Shown here one piece after another: positions 5,905 to 9,439 of a stretch of DNA of 9,439 bases; position 1 is the first letter of the stretch; every line of letters starts with the position of its first letter. Below the pieces are notes generated by a model. The model worked only from the letters and a program-made list of their open reading frames with translations, had not been told where the DNA came from and searched no databases. A program made the position numbers and the translations under genes. The stretch spans positions 1 to 9,439 of the forward strand of contig JBLHGU010000204.1 in NCBI GenBank assembly GCA_047615875.1, written 5' to 3'. The stretch is from JBLHGU01 sp047615875. Lineage in GTDB: Bacteria > Pseudomonadota > Gammaproteobacteria > Arenicellales > CAJQKF01.

Positions 5905-7299
5905 ATGGAGAAGTTCCTATTTAAAAAAGTTGAGATGTGGATAGTTTTACTAGTGTTGATCATTGGAATGATTGGGACTGTGATTTTCGCGGGCGCTGTT
6001 AGACACAACACGAAATGGAACGGGGAAATTCATCCAAAAAATCGCTTAGGAAATATAGCGCCTGCTGTGGAGACAATAGCGGCTTTTCCACAAAATATTT
6101 TCGATCTCCTAATGGCAAACTCGATCACTATGGTCGATACACAGCAACTTTTAGCAAAAGAAAAGCGATTCGAAGGACAAGCACATTTTCAATTCAACTA
6201 TCCCGCAGGTAGCCGTCCAGAACTTGGTTACGTCCTCATTAATCGATACGATGGCGATCTAGTTCATTCTGTTTCTGAACTCTGGGACCTTAATGCTCAG
6301 GAATTGGTTCATACCTGGAGTTTTTCCGAAGTTGACTCCCTTTGGAAAAAACTCAAGTTTACAAGTGATTTGGTAAATGTTCCGATAGATCACGCAGCAA
6401 GAAGATTTCGATCTGGACACGCTTTTCTTAGTAAAAACGGTGAGCTTATTACCCATTCATTTGGGGCACCATTGATTCGCGCAGATGTCTGCTCCAATCT
6501 TGAGCTATTAAACGACAGTACAATTTTTCATCATTCTATCGAGAGAGATCATTCCGGGAATTTTTGGATTCCTATTTTAATTGAACCCAGGACCGTGGAT
6601 CTTGGCACTTCGAAATTCCGAGACGATGGCATTGCTCTAGTTGATGCGGAAGGAGACATTTTGTTTAAAAAATCCGTTACTCAACTTCTAGACGAGAATG
6701 GATTTACCCACCTTATCTATGGAAAAGGTAAACCTAATAACGATCCTATACACTTGAATGACATCCAACCAGTGTTAACAGATGGGATATATTGGAAACA
6801 AGGGGACGTATTCCTGAGCCTTAGAAACCAGTCTATGGTGGTGCTATATCGACCGTCAACAAATGAAGTGTTGTGGCTCAAACAAGGTCCTTGGATACAC
6901 CAACACGACGTAAATATCCTCAGTGGGCATGAAATATCGATTTTTAATAACAACGCCCCGGCTAAATATATGGATACCACCGTCGTAAGAGGTGTAAGCA
7001 ATATTTTGGTTTATAACTTCAAAGACGATTACACTCATTCGCCATTCCAGGCGAATTTCGAGACATTGGAATTACGTACCATGACAGAAGGCCGTGGTAG
7101 AATATTTGGCACAGAGGTTTTTGTTGAGGAAACTAATTCTGGGCGCCTGATCCAGTTCAAGGCGGACGGTTCTGTGTCTTGGCAATTCATCAATAGTTCA
7201 GAAAAAGGGGATATCTACAAGCTTAACTGGTCCCGCCTTATTACTGGCCATCTTGGCGACCAGATCCGTAAAATTATTTTTAAAAAAGGTTGCATATGA
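5905..7299 (+). CDS. Membrane-anchored arylsulfotransferase-like (ASST family) protein
   Basis: 464 residues. A short cytoplasmic start (MEKFLFKKVEM) precedes one hydrophobic helix (about residues 12-33), so the rest should face the periplasm. The remainder looks like the arylsulfotransferase beta-propeller (ASST/Arylsulfotran_2). Visible motifs: GELITHSFGAPLIRAD; HHSIERDHSGNFW with His209, His210 and His216; DDGIALVDAEG; DPIHLNDIQP with His283; LSLRNQSMVVLYRPSTNEVL; GPWIHQHDVNIL with His332 and His334; EGRGRIF; FVEETNSGRLIQF. Classic ASST enzymes transfer sulfate from a phenyl sulfate donor through a catalytic histidine without PAPS, and the conserved His residues fit that type of active site. 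I cannot map the catalytic His. There is no strong Shine-Dalgarno, and Met11 at 5935 is an alternative start. It is the first gene of a four-gene run and its TGA overlaps the next ATG (ATGA). The acceptor is unknown. Confidence 0.82.
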   Translation: MEKFLFKKVEMWIVLLVLIIGMIGTVIFAGAVRHNTKWNGEIHPKNRLGNIAPAVETIAAFPQNIFDLLMANSITMVDTQQLLAKEKRFEGQAHFQFNYPAGSRPELGYVLINRYDGDLVHSVSELWDLNAQELVHTWSFSEVDSLWKKLKFTSDLVNVPIDHAARRFRSGHAFLSKNGELITHSFGAPLIRADVCSNLELLNDSTIFHHSIERDHSGNFWIPILIEPRTVDLGTSKFRDDGIALVDAEGDILFKKSVTQLLDENGFTHLIYGKGKPNNDPIHLNDIQPVLTDGIYWKQGDVFLSLRNQSMVVLYRPSTNEVLWLKQGPWIHQHDVNILSGHEISIFNNNAPAKYMDTTVVRGVSNILVYNFKDDYTHSPFQANFETLELRTMTEGRGRIFGTEVFVEETNSGRLIQFKADGSVSWQFINSSEKGDIYKLNWSRLITGHLGDQIRKIIFKKGCI

Positions 7300-7511
7300 G
7301 ATTGATCATGACTACGCTGCTAGCGTTTTTATTCTTTTATACTCCTGCGTATGCGTATATTGGTCCAGGAATGGGTGCAGGAGCAATTGCGACACTGCTT
7401 GGCATTCTTGGCGCCCTCCTTTTGGCCATTTTTTCCGTACTGTACTATCCAGTTAAGCGCATGCTAAAGAACCGTAAAAAAAAGACGGATGAAGAATCCG
7501 AAGAGAAATGA
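7296..7511 (+). CDS. 71-residue exported or membrane miniprotein with GPGMGAGAI motif
   Basis: ATG 7296 overlaps the preceding stop by four bases and has AAAGGT six bases upstream, which is why I prefer it to the in-frame TTG at 7290. The product has a signal-like hydrophobic start with AYA at residues 18-20 (possible cleavage site), then YIGPGMGAGAIATLLGILGA and a second helix continuing to about residue 50. It ends VLYYPVKRMLKNRKKKTDEE, a basic then acidic tail. This YIGPGxGxG...YYPxKR layout recurs in small proteins of polysaccharide loci as I recall them, but it has no assigned function. It would be an inner-membrane protein with a cytoplasmic tail, perhaps a partner of the ASST-like protein or the next membrane protein. 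Confidence 0.75.
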   Translation: MRLIMTTLLAFLFFYTPAYAYIGPGMGAGAIATLLGILGALLLAIFSVLYYPVKRMLKNRKKKTDEESEEK

Positions 7512-7900
7512 TGCCCAGCATCGATTTAACGCTTGGCGAAATAGTTTTTCTGGTGATAGCCACGCTTGTTTCCAGCGAATTAATTTTCCGCCTTTCCCTT
7601 CGGAAGAGAAGCATCCAAATAGGGCAACTTCTAAGCAAGATACTAAAAATTGTAAGATCTCGAAGTATTTCAGACCACTGGAAAGAGCGAGTTTTGATGG
7701 TGTATGCGCGTCAGCTACTGACATTCAGCCTGCAAATACCGTCATTGTTTCTGCTGGCAATGTTTCCGCTAGGAATCGGTTTTTTTGCGGCCGCATCTTC
7801 TAATAATGTGTTGACATTAGCATCAGATTCGATAGTTCTGAGCACGATTACATCTATTTCGATTCTTTATATGGTAATTCGTTCCCACTTGAATGTCTGA
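7508..7900 (+). CDS. 130-residue membrane protein of unknown function
   Basis: Three hydrophobic segments: about residues 9-27 (LGEIVFLVIATLVSSELIF), 69-95 (QLLTFSLQIPSLFLLAMFPL onward) and 103-124 (LTLASDSIVLSTITSISILY). A basic loop (KILKIVRSRSISDHWKER) lies between the first two and is probably cytoplasmic. ATG 7508 overlaps the preceding TGA (ATGA), with an A/G-rich stretch at about 7495-7506 that can serve as ribosome binding site; a second ATG follows directly at 7511. No known domain is recognised. Its position between the ASST-like gene and a PAPS-type sulfotransferase suggests a membrane anchor or a transport-related accessory of that system, which is inference only. Confidence 0.75.
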   Translation: MMPSIDLTLGEIVFLVIATLVSSELIFRLSLRKRSIQIGQLLSKILKIVRSRSISDHWKERVLMVYARQLLTFSLQIPSLFLLAMFPLGIGFFAAASSNNVLTLASDSIVLSTITSISILYMVIRSHLNV

Positions 7901-8924
7901 CTATTCGGCATTGGATCGCCTCTTGCATAGGTTGGCTTTGGGTAATCAGACGATTATGGAATTGTGTTTCGAGTTGGAGGGGATGGTGGTAAGACCTAGT
8001 GTCATTCCTAACCCCGCCGTCTTAGTGACCGGGCTCGCTCGATCTGGTACGACTGCGCTGGTTCGAGCTCTTCATCGGAGTGGAGAATTCTCTTCGCTGA
8101 CCTACGATGATATGCCTTTTCTTTTAGCTCCAAATCTATGGTCAAAACTTGTCAAACTGAGCCGAAAAAAGCGCACTAAAAAACAACGCGCTCATGGTGA
8201 TGGGATCATGGTTGACTTCGACTCTCCTGAAGCATTTGAAGAAGTATTCTGGCGACTGCAGACCGGTATCGATTATGCAAAGCGAGAACTAAAACCTCAT
8301 ACAGTTTCTAATGAAGCCCTAAGAAAATACCGACAGTATCAGAATATGATCTGTCAAAAATACGGTGGCGATCGATACCTCGCGAAGAATAACAATTTGG
8401 TCTTGCGCATCGCTAGTCTGGCGCCGCGTTGTCCAGATTCGATATTTGTGGTGATCTTTCGCAACCCGCTGAGGCAATCGTTGAGTCTGCTCCATCAACA
8501 TCGAAAGTTTATCGCGGTAGATAAGTTCACCAAAAACTATATGACGTGGCTTGCGCATCATGAATTTGGCGTGACACATCGCCAGTTCCGTTTATCCAGA
8601 CACCTAACCGACGATCCTAGACCCGATAATAGGGAGTATTGGTTGCGGCAGTGGGTCGAGGTCTACGAATATCTCTGGATGCAGTTGAGTTCTAACAATA
8701 ACAATATACTCGCTGTTTCGTATGAACGGCTGTGCCAACAGCCACGCTATTGGGATGCTCTGTGCGATAGACTGAAAGTCTCACGATCCCAGTGTGTCTT
8801 TAGGGAGTCAAACAGATATGAGGACGACGCAACTGAAATTGATTCAGAGCTTCTTAAGAAAGTAACGAAGTTGTATTACGACTTGGATCGGTTTGCCCTG
8901 AGTTTGACCGGTGGAAAAACTTGA
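7893..8924 (+). CDS. PAPS-dependent sulfotransferase (Sulfotransfer_3 type), 343 residues
   Basis: Cytoplasmic enzyme that moves a sulfuryl group from PAPS to a hydroxyl or amine of a glycan or other acceptor. The PAPS 5'-phosphosulfate loop is clear at residues 44-58 (LVTGLARSGTTALVR, a P-loop-like GxxRSGTT). The 3'-phosphate motif is IFRNPLRQSLSLL, with Arg190 and Ser196 at the usual spacing. Further support comes from the core YWLRQWVEVYEYLW helix and from the late VSYERLCQQP strand that family members use near the acceptor site. There is no signal peptide or membrane helix, consistent with cytoplasmic PAPS. ATG 7893 overlaps the previous stop by eight bases and lacks a clear Shine-Dalgarno, so it is probably read by coupling. 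Length is normal for the family. Substrate unknown. Confidence 0.88.
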   Translation: MSDYSALDRLLHRLALGNQTIMELCFELEGMVVRPSVIPNPAVLVTGLARSGTTALVRALHRSGEFSSLTYDDMPFLLAPNLWSKLVKLSRKKRTKKQRAHGDGIMVDFDSPEAFEEVFWRLQTGIDYAKRELKPHTVSNEALRKYRQYQNMICQKYGGDRYLAKNNNLVLRIASLAPRCPDSIFVVIFRNPLRQSLSLLHQHRKFIAVDKFTKNYMTWLAHHEFGVTHRQFRLSRHLTDDPRPDNREYWLRQWVEVYEYLWMQLSSNNNNILAVSYERLCQQPRYWDALCDRLKVSRSQCVFRESNRYEDDATEIDSELLKKVTKLYYDLDRFALSLTGGKT

Positions 8925-9051
8925 TAGGCGCTAAATTTGCTATATGGGAAGTGTTGCTCCAACTTTAATATGAGATTTCACATCACAAAATTCGAATAAA
9001 ATCTGCGATTATAGAACATAGTTTTCTGCCAGAAAAAAGTACTGGACAACC
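8925..9051. other. Intergenic region after the sulfation operon
   Basis: 127 AT-rich bases between the sulfotransferase stop and the next start. No hairpin followed by a T-run is seen, so no intrinsic terminator can be assigned. No promoter good enough to call precedes the 9052 start; the region just upstream (GACAACC) is a weak ribosome binding site. Confidence 0.5.
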
Positions 9052-9294
9052 ATGATCGATGTTGATAAGGAAACCGTAAACCTGTACGTTGATCTGGACG
9101 GGACTCTGACCCCGAGTGACCCCATTTATAACAAGATTCTAAATTCCGGCGATTTGAATTGGCAAGAACTTGAATGTCTAGATGACGAACGACGCTTTGC
9201 TGCTATGCGATGTGCTTCCCGTGCTGGTCTGAGAGGTCACAATCTTCCGGTGACAATACTATTTTATCTGATGTTCCTCATTCGGAGCGACTAA
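9052..9294 (+). pseudogene. N-terminal stub of a HAD-superfamily protein
   Basis: 80 residues starting at ATG 9052. LYVDLDGTLTPSD (residues 11-23) is a textbook HAD motif I, with Asp14 as presumptive nucleophile and Asp16 as acid/base, as in phosphatases and in the HAD domain fused to UbiA-like prenyltransferases. Motifs II, III and IV, and the cap domain, are missing because the frame ends at TAA 9292-9294. Text after about residue 32 (WQELECLDDERRFAAM and then NLPVTILFYLMFLIRSD) does not look like a HAD core I know, and other frames give no continuation. It is either a truncated gene joined to unrelated DNA or a small protein of another kind using the motif. Only motif I is certain. Confidence 0.5.
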
Positions 9295-9321
9295 GCCCGA
9301 GAAACCTCTCAACAACTTTTT

Positions 9322-9439
9322 TCAGCGAGGAGGGTCGAATGGAATGACTCTACCGTCTTGCAGTTGGACACGAGGCGGCTCAGGCATAAGGTCCATAAGG
9401 CGTCGATATAGTAAGCTTGCAAATGCTTGAATAGCTGAT
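9322..9439 (-). CDS. C-terminal end of an unidentified gene (enters from the right)
   Basis: A minus-strand frame is open from the window edge to TGA 9324-9322, giving 38 residues: a helix-like part AFASLLYRRLMDLMPEPP and then VQLQDGRVIPFDPPR. The composition (regular charged, hydrophobic and proline distribution, no stop) looks like real protein. The start is outside the window, so the family cannot be told. It would end convergently with the HAD stub, 27 bases from its stop. Confidence 0.4.
   Translation of the reverse strand, partial: SAIQAFASLLYRRLMDLMPEPPRVQLQDGRVIPFDPPR

Noticed and set aside
1..9439. CRISPR array, tRNA or rRNA gene
   Set aside because: No regularly spaced direct repeats and no tRNA- or rRNA-like segment were found on reading both strands by eye.

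Overview
The window looks like an accessory, polysaccharide-type locus of a proteobacterium, most likely a gammaproteobacterium. This rests on bacterial gene architecture, IS families common in Proteobacteria and the relatives recalled for the arylsulfotransferase-like protein. The sequence shows no marker that fixes genus or species.

Left arm (1-1620, minus strand): the tail of a surface-polysaccharide operon reading right to left. It holds the last 57 codons of a Wzx-like flippase (1446-1619), then a family-2 glycosyltransferase interrupted by one in-frame TAA (563-1414, about 283 codons if the stop is ignored), then a second family-2 glycosyltransferase that runs off the window edge (1-570). 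The flippase has lost its 5' part, at the point where the insertion-sequence debris begins.

Middle (1621 to about 5813): a graveyard of mobile DNA. In order: the C-terminal scrap of an IS630-family transposase (minus); an apparently intact compact element of three overlapping minus-strand genes, encoding a DUF5372-like protein, a 32-residue protein and a 705-residue large serine recombinase; the 3' part of an IS91-family HUH transposase (plus) with a frameshift and an amber codon; about 370 bases with no convincing gene; and a scrap of an IS66-family transposase that apparently ends in an IS66-type terminus at 5807-5813.

Right arm (5814-8924, plus strand): a good sigma70-type promoter at 5827-5855 followed by four genes joined by 4-8 base overlaps. 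They encode a membrane-anchored arylsulfotransferase-like protein (ASST family), a 71-residue secreted/membrane miniprotein, a 130-residue membrane protein and a cytoplasmic PAPS-type sulfotransferase. The order and tight coupling suggest one unit that modifies a glycan or another surface molecule with sulfate, but the substrate cannot be read from the sequence. After a 127-base gap comes a short reading frame with only the first HAD motif (9052-9294), apparently the stub of a larger HAD protein, and then the C-terminal end of an unidentified minus-strand gene (9322-9439).

Taken together, two parts of what may be one sulfated-polysaccharide locus flank a stack of IS remnants. The export/assembly arm is visibly decaying (truncated flippase, nonsense codon in a glycosyltransferase), while the sulfation operon has intact frames and motifs.
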